This document shows, in pieces, positions 34,244 to 42,614 of a stretch of DNA of 64,000 nucleotides. The translations under genes and the position numbers were made by a program. Within the stretch, counting starts at the first letter, position 1. Each line of letters starts with the position of its first letter. The notes beneath the pieces are model-generated. The model made no database searches, was not told where the DNA came from, and saw nothing but the letters and a program-made list of their open reading frames with translations. Location of the stretch: assembly GCA_964636895.1 (NCBI GenBank), contig CAZWUW010000002.1, positions 1 to 64,000 of the forward strand, given 5' to 3'. The DNA is from CAZWUW01 sp964636895. Its GTDB lineage: Bacteria; Bacillota; Thermincolia; Thermincolales; CAZWUW01.

Positions 34244-34603
34244 TTATCTGTTTTCCAGAGATTGCAGCTTCATTTCGTGGATGGCGATATTTTTAGAATG
34301 ATTCACTAAAATCTCCTCATGACTGTTAAGCCGCTCACTATGTGAATTGTATCCATCAAACAGAGCTTTGATCTTATCAATAATTTCATTTTCCATGCGG
34401 GCTTCGATTCTGGCGACAGTATGTTTCAATGATGAGACGTCAGTTTTCAGCGCAGAGACATCACCTTTCAGCGCAGAGACATCACCTTTCAGTGATGAGA
34501 CATCACCTTTCAGTGATGAGACATCACCTTTCAGTGATGAGACATCATTGGATAAAATGGTCAGATGCTTGACTACAAATTCTTGGAACTGTTCATTATT
34601 CAT
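34244..34603 (-). CDS. Heptad-repeat coiled-coil protein
   Basis: 119 aa, almost wholly predicted coiled coil. The centre is six near-perfect heptad units of the form SLKGDVS, encoded by 21-bp DNA repeats (34430-34551). C-terminal helices (ARMENEIIDKIKALFDGY) continue the coil. The start follows GGGAGG. It is coupled to the hydrolase gene downstream. The number of heptads could vary between strains by repeat slippage. A structural or oligomerising partner of the hydrolase is possible, but this is inference. Confidence 0.8.
   Translation of the reverse strand: MNNEQFQEFVVKHLTILSNDVSSLKGDVSSLKGDVSSLKGDVSALKGDVSALKTDVSSLKHTVARIEARMENEIIDKIKALFDGYNSHSERLNSHEEILVNHSKNIAIHEMKLQSLENR
34430..34551. 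repeat. 21-bp tandem repeat array (about six units)
   Basis: Units such as TGATGAGACATCACCTTTCAG and CGCAGAGACATCACCTTTCAG repeat every 21 bp from 34430 to 34551. The spacing keeps the reading frame of the coiled-coil gene. Confidence 0.92.
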
Positions 34604-34814
34604 GCCTGTTCCTCCCTTTTATTAACTACAGGTAGGTAGGATAAAAATTTTAGTAGATGATTTTGGTAATTATATTTTAGCAGAAAGAGGCGGGAAAGGC
34701 AAGAACATGTGTTCGACAAAATGCGCTGTAGAGCATCCGGCGGTTTACTTAAAGAAGGAAAAAGTATATTTTTACCGAAATATATAAAAAATTTGTAAAT
34801 AAGGGTGGTCGGTT

Positions 34815-35651
34815 ATGAAGATAAAAATTGTCGCGGACAGTAGTTGTGATATGACAAAAGAAATGAAAAAGGAGACCGGCATCGAGCTGGTTCCGCTGAC
34901 GCTTAGACTCGAAGACAGGGAGTACGTTGATGACGAGAACCTTGATATCAGGCATTACTTGGCAGAAATGAACGCAAGCCGGATACCTCCCAAAACAGCA
35001 AGTCCCACCCCCTATGATTTTCTGGAAAAATATAAAGGCGAGGGGAGCGTATTTGTAGTTACTTTGTCCTCCAAGCTTAGTGGGACATATAACAGTGCCA
35101 TCCTGGCCAGGAATATGTTTCTGGACGAGGTGGGCGAAAAATTTATCCATGTCTTTGATTCCCTGAGTGCTTCCGTTGCCGAAACTTTAATCAGTCTTAA
35201 AATTTACGAGCTGGCCAAAAATAATTTGACCGACCTGGAGATTGTGGAAGAGGTCTCAAAATATATCAAAGAAATGAAAACTCTTTTCCTGTTGGAGAGC
35301 CTGGAGCACCTGGCCAAGGCGGGCAGGCTGCACCCTATAATTGCCAAGGCGGCAACCGCGCTGTCCATTAAACCGATTATGGGTGCTGATGAAGAGGGCA
35401 ATATCAAGCTGGTAGAAAAGATTATGGGTTATAAAAAAGCCTTCAGAAGGCTGGTGGAACGAATTGGCGAAGAAGGCAGCGCGCTTGAGCAAAAGGTTTT
35501 GGGCATTTCGCACTGTAACTGTTTGGACAGGGCTTTGCAGTTTAAAGCAGAAGTACAGAAAAAATACAATTTCAAAGATGTGGTGATTGTCGAAATGGCA
35601 GGCCTCAGTTCTACTTATGCAGATGACGGAGGTATAATCATAGCTTTTTAG
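34815..35651 (+). CDS. DegV-family fatty-acid-binding protein
   Basis: 278-aa DegV protein. The N-terminal KIVADSSCDMTKEM, the lipid-contact TASPTPYDFLEKY, and LESLEHLAKAGRLHPIIAK are all family hallmarks. DegV/FakB proteins bind a fatty acid and present it to a FakA kinase for phosphorylation; no fakA gene is in the window. It is monocistronic. Confidence 0.92.
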   Translation: MKIKIVADSSCDMTKEMKKETGIELVPLTLRLEDREYVDDENLDIRHYLAEMNASRIPPKTASPTPYDFLEKYKGEGSVFVVTLSSKLSGTYNSAILARNMFLDEVGEKFIHVFDSLSASVAETLISLKIYELAKNNLTDLEIVEEVSKYIKEMKTLFLLESLEHLAKAGRLHPIIAKAATALSIKPIMGADEEGNIKLVEKIMGYKKAFRRLVERIGEEGSALEQKVLGISHCNCLDRALQFKAEVQKKYNFKDVVIVEMAGLSSTYADDGGIIIAF

Positions 35652-35671
35652 CCTCGTGTTGCGGTGTCTGC

Positions 35672-35700
35672 TTGACATTGGAAAAACGACATGTTATTAT
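35672..35700 (+). promoter_or_regulatory. Sigma-A promoter of the TetR gene
   Basis: TTGACA (35672-35677), 17-nt spacer, TATTAT (35695-35700): near-consensus. Transcription would begin at about 35707, at the first operator. Confidence 0.85.
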
Positions 35701-35706
35701 ATTTAC

Positions 35707-35743
35707 ATACTGAGCGGTATGATAATATAATACTTAACGGTAT
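35707..35743. promoter_or_regulatory. Two TetR-type operators
   Basis: ATACTGAGCGGTAT (35707-35720) and ATACTTAACGGTAT (35730-35743) match at 12 of 14 bases. Each is ATAC-N6-GTAT, with centres 23 bp apart just downstream of the promoter. They are a strong candidate for autoregulatory binding sites. Confidence 0.75.
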
Positions 35744-36551
35744 GTTTTGCAATCAAGGAGTGGTTGTTATTAAACCAACAGAGCGAATTCTAAAGGCCGC
35801 CTATGAACTGGCTGGCCGGCATCCTTTTGATAAAATCACCTTAGCTGATGTGGCTCGAGAGGCCGGGGTGCATTGGACTGCGGTGCGGCGGCATTTTGGC
35901 GACAAGCAGGGGATGAGAAAATTGCTTGCCGAAAGACAGGCGGAAAGCGGAAAAGCTCTGGCCGATACTCGGACCCGGATTTTGGCTGCGGCAGCCGGGA
36001 TTTTTGCCGAGTATGGCTATGCCGGTGCGACCTTGGAACAGGTTGCCGCCGCTGCCGGGCTGACCAAGGGCGCCGTATACTGGCATTTTTCCGGCAAGAG
36101 TGACTTGTTTCTGGCTCTTTGTGACCTGGACCTTACCCAACAGGAAAAGCTATTGCCGGAACAGGTGCAAAAGGTTTTTACCGCAACAGATCCGGTGCAG
36201 GCCCTTGCTGCTTTGCTGCAGACGCAGCTTGAGTGCTGTGGTCAGGGAGCTGGCCGCCCCATGCTTTTCTTTGAGTTTGTTACCTCCAGCCGTGAACCGG
36301 CGGTTAGGGAAAAACTGCGTGCAACCTATGCCCGGCTGTTTGATGTAATCGGTTCGGTCTTAAAAGAGCTGCAGGCGGGGGGCTATATTAAAAGCGACCT
36401 GGACCCGCATATGCTGGCGATTACGTTCCAGGCCTTGATAAACGGGTCTTTGCTGGCGTGGCTGATTGACCCTGACCGGGTTCAATTCAGCTCATTAATG
36501 CCGGAAATTGCCCGTGTTATGTGGGCAGGATTGCATCCGGCAAAGGCGTAA
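35742..36551 (+). CDS. TetR-family regulator with two N-terminal HTH domains
   Basis: About 265 aa. Two TetR-type helix-turn-helix modules follow one another: ITLADVAREAGVHWTAVRRHFGDK and, about 60 residues later, ATLEQVAAAAGLTKGAVYWHFSGK, then a C-terminal ligand/dimer domain. Most TetR proteins have only one. The start is uncertain. ATG 35691 lies inside the -10 element and cannot be used. ATG 35742 lacks a ribosome binding site. AAGGAG at 35755-35760 is ideally placed for an ATT codon at 35769 (VIKPTER...). It likely represses itself through the twin operators; other targets are unknown. The downstream EFR1-type gene may be one. Confidence 0.88.
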   Translation: MFCNQGVVVIKPTERILKAAYELAGRHPFDKITLADVAREAGVHWTAVRRHFGDKQGMRKLLAERQAESGKALADTRTRILAAAAGIFAEYGYAGATLEQVAAAAGLTKGAVYWHFSGKSDLFLALCDLDLTQQEKLLPEQVQKVFTATDPVQALAALLQTQLECCGQGAGRPMLFFEFVTSSREPAVREKLRATYARLFDVIGSVLKELQAGGYIKSDLDPHMLAITFQALINGSLLAWLIDPDRVQFSSLMPEIARVMWAGLHPAKA

Positions 36552-36683
36552 ATATTTTTAGCCCGTATAATTCTAAAGAGGATAAATACGGGTTTTGTTA
36601 CAGGTGTCACATACCGACCGGAATGTTATTAAAATAATGACGAGTATATGAAAGTGCAAATTTATATGAAGGGGAATAGATTT

Positions 36684-37466
36684 ATGAAAAAGGGAGTTAT
36701 TTGTTATTATTCTGCCACCGGTAACACCAGGCTGGCGGTGGAGTATTTGCAAAAGCGCATTAGCAATGCGGCGGTGGAACTGTTTGATATCACCAAGGGG
36801 ACTGTGCCGGCTTTGGACAATTATGATTTTGCCGGCTTTGCCACTTTTACCGATTGGGGCGACCCGCCGTATCTGCTGCGGGTGTTTGCGGACAAACTGC
36901 CCCGGCAGGAAAACAAGCCCGCTTTCTTATTAAATACCTGTGCCGGGTTTAGCGGCAAGACATTAAAAACCCTAAAAGAAATGGTGGGGAGCAAGGGCTT
37001 CCGGGTAATCGCAGCTTTTACGCTGAATGCGCCGGAGAGTTACCCGCCGATGGTGGCCAAAGGCCGCACCAAGGAGAAAAACCCGTCACCCGCGGATTTA
37101 GCCGCATTTCATGCCTTTATTGATTGCTTAAACTCTTTGCTGGCTGCCGCCGGCGACCCGCCGGAAGTCAGGCCCAAGCTTGGCTTACTAAATACGTTAA
37201 TGCCCAGGTTTCCCCGGGACAAATCCAAAAAGGCCATGGGACAAAAATATGCAGATAAGGACTTGTGTAACCGGTGCGGTGTTTGTACCGGGGTATGTGC
37301 GTATAAAGCAATAAAAATGGATGCCGGGCCGGTTTTTGATGAAAAAAAGTGCTACGGCTGCTGGGCATGCTATAATCATTGCCCAACCAAAGCCATTTAT
37401 ACGGAGAAGGTTAAGGACAAGGGGCATTATTCGGTATTGACGGTATATAAAAATAAATTAAAGTAA
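36684..37466 (+). CDS. EFR1-type flavodoxin/ferredoxin fusion protein
   Basis: About 260 aa. The N-terminal flavodoxin-like part starts MKKGVICYYSATGNTRLAV (FMN phosphate loop SATGNT). The C-terminus has two 4Fe-4S ferredoxin motifs, CNRCGVCTGVCAYKAI and CYGCWACYNHCPTKAI. Proteins of this plan (EFR1 family) are electron carriers or oxidoreductases in anaerobes, with unknown partners. ATG 36684 has AAGGGG upstream at good spacing; the ATG at 36648 does not. A bidirectional terminator follows. Confidence 0.85.
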   Translation: MKKGVICYYSATGNTRLAVEYLQKRISNAAVELFDITKGTVPALDNYDFAGFATFTDWGDPPYLLRVFADKLPRQENKPAFLLNTCAGFSGKTLKTLKEMVGSKGFRVIAAFTLNAPESYPPMVAKGRTKEKNPSPADLAAFHAFIDCLNSLLAAAGDPPEVRPKLGLLNTLMPRFPRDKSKKAMGQKYADKDLCNRCGVCTGVCAYKAIKMDAGPVFDEKKCYGCWACYNHCPTKAIYTEKVKDKGHYSVLTVYKNKLK

Positions 37467-37488
37467 AATTAAAGTAAATTAAAATTAA

Positions 37489-37540
37489 AAAACCGGCACC
37501 TCCTTACGTCAGATATTGCGTAAGGGATGCCGGTTTTTTT
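37489..37540. terminator. Bidirectional terminator
   Basis: AAAACCGGCA (from 37489) pairs with TGCCGGTTTT, with inner TTACG/CGTAA pairing and T7 after. It serves both the EFR1 gene and the convergent ABC importer genes. Confidence 0.9.
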
Positions 37541-38303
37541 AGTTATCCGTAAAACTTTTCAGGAATGCTCGGGTGCGTTCATTGGCGGCGTTTGCAAACA
37601 GTTCGCCGGGAACCCCCTCTTCGATAATCCTGCCTTTGTCCATAAAGATGACCCTGTCGGCGACATCCCGGGCAAAAGCCATTTCATGGGTTACCACCAC
37701 CATAGTCATGTGTTCCGCCGCCAGCAGCCGGATGACTTTTAATACTTCGCCCGTAAGTTCCGGGTCTAGGGCCGAAGTGGGTTCATCAAAGAAAAGGATA
37801 TCCGGCTTCAGGGCCAGTGCCCGGGCAATGGCCACGCGCTGGCTCTGTCCGCCGGAAAGCTGGTATGGGTAAGCATGGGCCTTATCCGTCAAGCCCATTT
37901 TCGCCAAAAGCTCCATGGCTGTGTTTTTTGCCGCGGGATAATCCATACCTGCGACATGGACCGGTGCATCCGTTATGTTCTGCAGGACGGAAAAATGGGG
38001 GAACAGGTTAAAATTCTGAAAAACCAGGCCAAGACGCAGCCGTATTTTCCTAAGACTCTCTTCAGAGGCGTAAATAACCTTGCCGTTATCCGTTGTTTTC
38101 ACCATCACGTCCCCGCCTACCTCGACGGTACCGCGGTCGATTTTTTCAAGCCGGTTTAAGCAGCGCAGGACAGTGCTTTTGCCGGAACCTGAGGTGCCTA
38201 TTACAGCCACTACTTCACCTTTTTTGACATCAAAGGAAACGTCTGAAACAGCTTCATTTCCGTCAAAGCTTTTGTATAAGTGCTGAACCTTGAGCATGTG
38301 CAC
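37539..38303 (-). CDS. Polar amino-acid ABC transporter ATP-binding protein (GlnQ type)
   Basis: 254-aa ABC ATPase: Walker [10 protein letters not shown], signature [15 protein letters not shown], Walker [15 protein letters not shown]. It powers the importer with the permease (38329) and binding protein (39097). The start is GTG with GGAGGG 7 bp upstream. Third gene of the operon; the exact amino acid is not readable. Confidence 0.92.
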   Translation of the reverse strand: MHMLKVQHLYKSFDGNEAVSDVSFDVKKGEVVAVIGTSGSGKSTVLRCLNRLEKIDRGTVEVGGDVMVKTTDNGKVIYASEESLRKIRLRLGLVFQNFNLFPHFSVLQNITDAPVHVAGMDYPAAKNTAMELLAKMGLTDKAHAYPYQLSGGQSQRVAIARALALKPDILFFDEPTSALDPELTGEVLKVIRLLAAEHMTMVVVTHEMAFARDVADRVIFMDKGRIIEEGVPGELFANAANERTRAFLKSFTDN

Positions 38304-38328
38304 CGGTCAACCCTCCTACCTGTAATTC

Positions 38329-39000
38329 CTACCTGTAATAACTGAGTTTCTTTTCGAGTGCATGCAGGGCTTTTGTTACTCCCCAGGTCATGGTCAGATA
38401 AAACAAGCCGGCTACCAGGAGCGGGGTGGTGGAAAAAATCCTGTTGCTTTCATTCTGAGCCGCCCGTAACAATTCGGAAATACCGATTACCTGCACCAGC
38501 GCCGTATCTTTAACCAGGGAAATCACTTCGTTGCTGAGCGGGGGCAGGATCCTTTTGATGACCTGAGGCAGGATTATTCTGATGAAAGTCTGGGTTCTGG
38601 TAAAGCCAAGGACTGATGCTGCTTCATATTGTCCGCGGGGAATGGACTCTATGCCCCCCCGGTATATTTCCGCGAAATATGCCGCATAGTTCAACGTAAA
38701 GGCAATGATAGCGGCCATAAAACGGTCCAGATTAAGTCTAATGGGTTCGGGCAGGTATGAGGGGGCAAAATAAATAAAGATAATCTGTAATAGCAGGGGG
38801 GTGCCGCGCATTACCAGAATATACAGTTTTAACGGCCCGCTCAGCCATTTTTTATTTGACATCCGGCCAAGGGCCACCAGCAATCCCAAGGGCAGGGAAA
38901 AAAGCAGGGTGAGGGAAAAAATCTGCAGCGAGGTCAGTGCCCCTTTAGAGAGTAAGGTTATTAGATTCTGGTAATCTGTCCAGTCCCCGTATGCAAACAA
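38329..39000 (-). CDS. Polar amino-acid ABC transporter permease
   Basis: 223-aa membrane protein with about five helices. The His/Glu/Gln permease signature PLLLQIIFIYF is near residue 70, and the EAA loop EAASVLGFTRTQTFIRIILPQ contacts the ATPase. It starts with TTG after AAAGGAG. It is the second gene of the importer operon. Confidence 0.92.
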   Translation of the reverse strand: MFAYGDWTDYQNLITLLSKGALTSLQIFSLTLLFSLPLGLLVALGRMSNKKWLSGPLKLYILVMRGTPLLLQIIFIYFAPSYLPEPIRLNLDRFMAAIIAFTLNYAAYFAEIYRGGIESIPRGQYEAASVLGFTRTQTFIRIILPQVIKRILPPLSNEVISLVKDTALVQVIGISELLRAAQNESNRIFSTTPLLVAGLFYLTMTWGVTKALHALEKKLSYYR

Positions 39001-39096
39001 TTTACCAAGCTCCTTTGGTCATTAAAATAGTACAAGGCTGGCGTCATTCAGGCACCAGCCTCTTGTACAGGGCAAAAAATATCACCGGAAATACGG

Positions 39097-39957
39097 TTAT
39101 TTTGCTACGGTAGTAACGTCCTTGCCAAACCATTTGGTGGAAATCTCCGCCAATTTGCCGTCCTTGGCCATAGCGCTGAGGGTTTCCTGGAATTTCTGGG
39201 TCAGCTGGGCATCTTCTTTGCGGAAGCCAACTCCGTATTCTTCACTGGCCAATGCCTCCTCCAGCACTTTATAACCCTTGTTTTTGGCTGTAATGTAGTA
39301 ACGGGCCACGATTTCGTCCATCAGTACGGCGTCTACACCGCCTTTTTCAAGGTCCATGAGGGCCGTCATGTTATCCTTTAATTCAATGACTTCTTTCAGT
39401 TTGGCTTTAAAATCGGCCTTGCCATTAAGTGCGTCAGCAGCACTGGAAGCGGCCTGCAGCGCCAGTTTTTTGCCTTCCAGGTCGGCCAGTTGGGCAGAGC
39501 TGGAGTTGGCCATTACAACGACCACCTGGCGGTTATTCATGTAAGGCTCGGTGAAGAGAACCTTCTGTTTGCGTTCTTCGGTGATGGTAAAGCCGTTCCA
39601 GATAGCGTCAATGTTGCCGGTGTTAAGCTCCTGTTCCTTGGCGTCCCAGTTGATAGGCTGGAGCTTCAGCGCAATGCCTAACCGGGAAGTAACCTCTTTG
39701 GCCACGTCCACATCAAAACCGACGATTTCACCCTTTTCATCCTTAAAGCCCATCGGGGGGAAGTTTTCGTCAAGGCCAAGCACAAATTCCCCTTTTTCTT
39801 TAACTTTGTCCCAGGAGCCGTCACTTGCGCCGGCATTAGATGAAGCGGATGGCTTGGATGAATCGGCGCCTGTGGTTGAGGAGGAGCCGCCACAGCCGGA
39901 CAGCAGCAGAGCTACTGCGAGTAAAGCTGCAAATAATACTGTCAGTTGCTTTTTCAT
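39097..39957 (-). CDS. Polar amino-acid ABC transporter substrate-binding lipoprotein
   Basis: 286-aa family 3 solute-binding protein. The N-terminal signal ends in the lipobox LLLSGCGGS, followed by a serine-rich linker, so it is anchored outside the cell. FVLGLDENFPPMGFKDEKGEIVGFDVDVA is the typical first lobe, and GYKVLEEALASEEYGVGFRKED is near the C-terminus. The ligand is probably a polar amino acid. First gene of the operon. Confidence 0.93.
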   Translation of the reverse strand: MKKQLTVLFAALLAVALLLSGCGGSSSTTGADSSKPSASSNAGASDGSWDKVKEKGEFVLGLDENFPPMGFKDEKGEIVGFDVDVAKEVTSRLGIALKLQPINWDAKEQELNTGNIDAIWNGFTITEERKQKVLFTEPYMNNRQVVVVMANSSSAQLADLEGKKLALQAASSAADALNGKADFKAKLKEVIELKDNMTALMDLEKGGVDAVLMDEIVARYYITAKNKGYKVLEEALASEEYGVGFRKEDAQLTQKFQETLSAMAKDGKLAEISTKWFGKDVTTVAK

Positions 39958-40208
39958 TAATCATCGCCCTTTCCTTGTTATTTTTTGGTCTTAAAGTATA
40001 ATCCCACTAGTAATTTTACTTTAAAACTTCATTTTAGTAAAGTGTTAAATAGCCGGCTTTTTCGTGCCTTCTTCAGGATTTTTGTTGTACTTCGACAATT
40101 TATTTGTGACGTGTCAACCAGGCCATGATAAAATAATTATTACAGGTGAGGAACGTTTTTCCTGTTTTATACGTCTAAAAGTATAAATAAATTTATGGGA
40201 GGATGTTT

Positions 40209-42377
40209 ATGAGAAGGAAAACCGCATTGTGTTTATTAGTCGTCTTGATGGCCACCGTCCTGTTCCCGGTGCAGGCGCTGGCCGGGTATGACCGGGAGTT
40301 GGAGAAAGCTATTACCACGACCAAAGCCCTGTTTAAAATTTCCGCCGGGTATGACAACTTCACCTACAATATCAACAAGCGGAAAGACAATACTGTTTAT
40401 GACCTGATGTGGAATGACAGCAAAAACAGGCTCGGTAACGTCAGTGTCAGCATTGATTCAAATGGCAAGGTGCAGAATTATCATACTTATAAGCCTTATG
40501 ACGGGAAGTATCAGCAGAAAAAGCTGCCCTCTGTCAGTAAAAGCGACGCCCGGAAAAATGCCGACCAGTTTATCCGCAAAGTGCACCCGGATTTGTGGAA
40601 CAAGCTGGAGTATCAGGAAAACAATTATCCGAGGAATATTAATGACAGGAATTATCAATTCAGGTACATAAGGATAGAAAACGGTATACCCTTCCCGGAA
40701 AACTCGGTAAATATTGCGGTAGATGCCATGAATGGCGATATTCAGAACTTTAACTATACCTGGCATGAGGGCGTAACTTTCCCAGCCGGCGAGGGGGTTA
40801 TCGGATTGGCGGAAGCCCAGCAGAAATTTGCCGGCAAGCTGGGTTTAAAGCTGCTCTATAAGCTGAATCTTGAACCAAATGACCAAAAGCCTTACGCTGT
40901 TTATGCAATTGTTTATAATAACCGGTTCCTGGATGCGAAAACCGGTGATGTCGTCACTACGGAAAATTACTACTTTGGTTATGGTTACGGCTATGGCGGC
41001 TACAAAGAGAGGATGATGGATCAAGGCGGTCAAAACAGCTATGCCGCTACGAAACAGGAAGCCTTAACGCCAAAGGAACAGGATGCGGTAAAAAATGCCG
41101 CCGATATCATGAGCCAAGAAAAGGTCGAGGATATCGCCAGAAAAGCTTTTAGTATTGGCGCCGACTTTAAATTGAACTATGTCAACCTATACAGCTATTG
41201 GCGGAGCAAAGACGACTACAATTGGAATCTGGACTTTGGCAAGGAAGAAAAAAGCGGCGGCAGCACCCAGTTTTATAATATCGCTGTTACTATAGACGCC
41301 CGGACCGGCGATATTCTAAATTTTTACAGGAGTGTTCCTTATGAAAAGGATAGTCGTATTGCTTATAGTGAGGAGCAGGCCCTGAATATTGCCACAGATT
41401 TCATTAAGGCGATCCAGCCGGCGAAATATCAGGAAGTTGAGCGGACAACGTGGCGTGAGCCTGTTGTTAAGCCTATGGAAGAACAGCGGGAAGCCCTTTT
41501 TACCTTCGCCCGGAAAACAAAGGGTATTTATTTTATGGAAGACGGCTTTACTATTAGCGTGGACAGAGTGACGGGTACGGTTACCGGTTACGTTTTTAAC
41601 TGGTATAAAAAGGATTTGCCGGCGGTTGACAAGATTATCTCCCTGGACGCTGCGCACAAGGTATTGTTTGAAAAAGCAGGATTACAGCTGCAGTATATTT
41701 CCCGTTACCCGGTGGATACGCGTACCACTATAATGCCGCCGGACCCGAAAATTAAACCGGAAATCAAGCTGGTATATGCTCTGAAGCCGGAAAAGCCTGC
41801 TAATGTTGATGCGTTTACCGGTAAATTGCTGCAACATGACGGCAAGCCCTTTGAGGAAGGTGGTACTGCAGTTTACAGCGATATTAAGGGGAATTTTGCC
41901 GAAAGCCAAATCAAGGTGCTTGCTGAATATGGCATTACCCTGCCCGGCAGCCAGTTAAAGCCCAGTCAGCACATTACCCAGCGGGAGTTCCTGTACCTGC
42001 TGCACAAAGCGATAAATCCATATGTTGAAATAGACTTTCCCGCGGATAGTAAAGAGGACGAAGCCCTTTACAATTTACTGATCGGGGCCGGTATAGTCAA
42101 GGAGGGGGAAAAGGCGCCGCAATCCATTGTATCCAGGCAGGAGGCGGTAAAGTTTTTGATCAGGGCCCTCACTTATGATAAAGTGGCGGAGATTAAGGGC
42201 ATATACGCCCTGCCGTTTAAGGATGCCGGGAATATAAAGCCGGATCTCTACGGGTATATGGCAATTGCTTATGGGTTAAAGATTATTCAGGGCGATAATG
42301 GATACGCCAAGCCAACGGCCAGCTTGACAAAGGCGCAGAGTTTCGTCTTGCTGTATAATTTTTTGAATGTCCAATAG
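40209..42377 (+). CDS. Exported YcdB/YcdC-repeat protein with SLH-like C-terminus
   Basis: 722 aa. A signal peptide (residues 1-22, ending VQALAG) is followed by several PepSY-like YcdB/YcdC repeats, each with the pattern VSIDSNGKVQNYH or ITVDARTGDILNFYR-like turns (about 30-560). The final ~190 residues look like degenerate S-layer homology modules (ESQIKVLAEYGIT, ITQREFLYLLHKAI, SRQEAVKFLIRAL, LTKAQSFVLLYNFL) that could bind the wall. Such proteins are thought to regulate or inhibit exported proteases, but this is not certain. ATG 40209 is 6 bp after GGGAGG; the ATG at 40203 touches it. Confidence 0.85.
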   Translation: MRRKTALCLLVVLMATVLFPVQALAGYDRELEKAITTTKALFKISAGYDNFTYNINKRKDNTVYDLMWNDSKNRLGNVSVSIDSNGKVQNYHTYKPYDGKYQQKKLPSVSKSDARKNADQFIRKVHPDLWNKLEYQENNYPRNINDRNYQFRYIRIENGIPFPENSVNIAVDAMNGDIQNFNYTWHEGVTFPAGEGVIGLAEAQQKFAGKLGLKLLYKLNLEPNDQKPYAVYAIVYNNRFLDAKTGDVVTTENYYFGYGYGYGGYKERMMDQGGQNSYAATKQEALTPKEQDAVKNAADIMSQEKVEDIARKAFSIGADFKLNYVNLYSYWRSKDDYNWNLDFGKEEKSGGSTQFYNIAVTIDARTGDILNFYRSVPYEKDSRIAYSEEQALNIATDFIKAIQPAKYQEVERTTWREPVVKPMEEQREALFTFARKTKGIYFMEDGFTISVDRVTGTVTGYVFNWYKKDLPAVDKIISLDAAHKVLFEKAGLQLQYISRYPVDTRTTIMPPDPKIKPEIKLVYALKPEKPANVDAFTGKLLQHDGKPFEEGGTAVYSDIKGNFAESQIKVLAEYGITLPGSQLKPSQHITQREFLYLLHKAINPYVEIDFPADSKEDEALYNLLIGAGIVKEGEKAPQSIVSRQEAVKFLIRALTYDKVAEIKGIYALPFKDAGNIKPDLYGYMAIAYGLKIIQGDNGYAKPTASLTKAQSFVLLYNFLNVQ

Positions 42378-42393
42378 AATATTGCCAGGAGAG

Positions 42394-42430
42394 GGGAACA
42401 ACAGTCATGTTGTTCTCTTTTTTTTGTTTT
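42394..42430 (+). terminator. Terminator after the YcdB/SLH gene
   Basis: GAACAAC and GTTGTTC pair around AGTCAT, followed by TCTTTTTTTTG. Confidence 0.85.
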
Positions 42431-42440
42431 AATTTTTTTA

Positions 42441-42469
42441 TTGACAAGATCGGCACCGGAATGTAAAAT
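42441..42469 (+). promoter_or_regulatory. Promoter of the methyltransferase/ABC operon
   Basis: TTGACA (42441-42446), 17-nt spacer, TAAAAT (42464-42469). It leaves a leader of about 140 nt before the first start codon at 42615. Confidence 0.75.
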
Positions 42470-42614
42470 ACAAATAAACCAATCAAATTAGTCGGAATAA
42501 AAACATTATTTTAGACGACCAGAAAGACTGGAGGCTAAAACTTTTGGGCCGGGGGGGTTGTCTTAAAAAGATAATTGCCTTGGCTTTTTGTTTATCTACG
42601 AAGGAGGTGAAAAC

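Noticed and set aside
34430..34551. CRISPR-like array
   Set aside because: The 21-bp units are contiguous without spacers and keep the reading frame of a coiled-coil gene.
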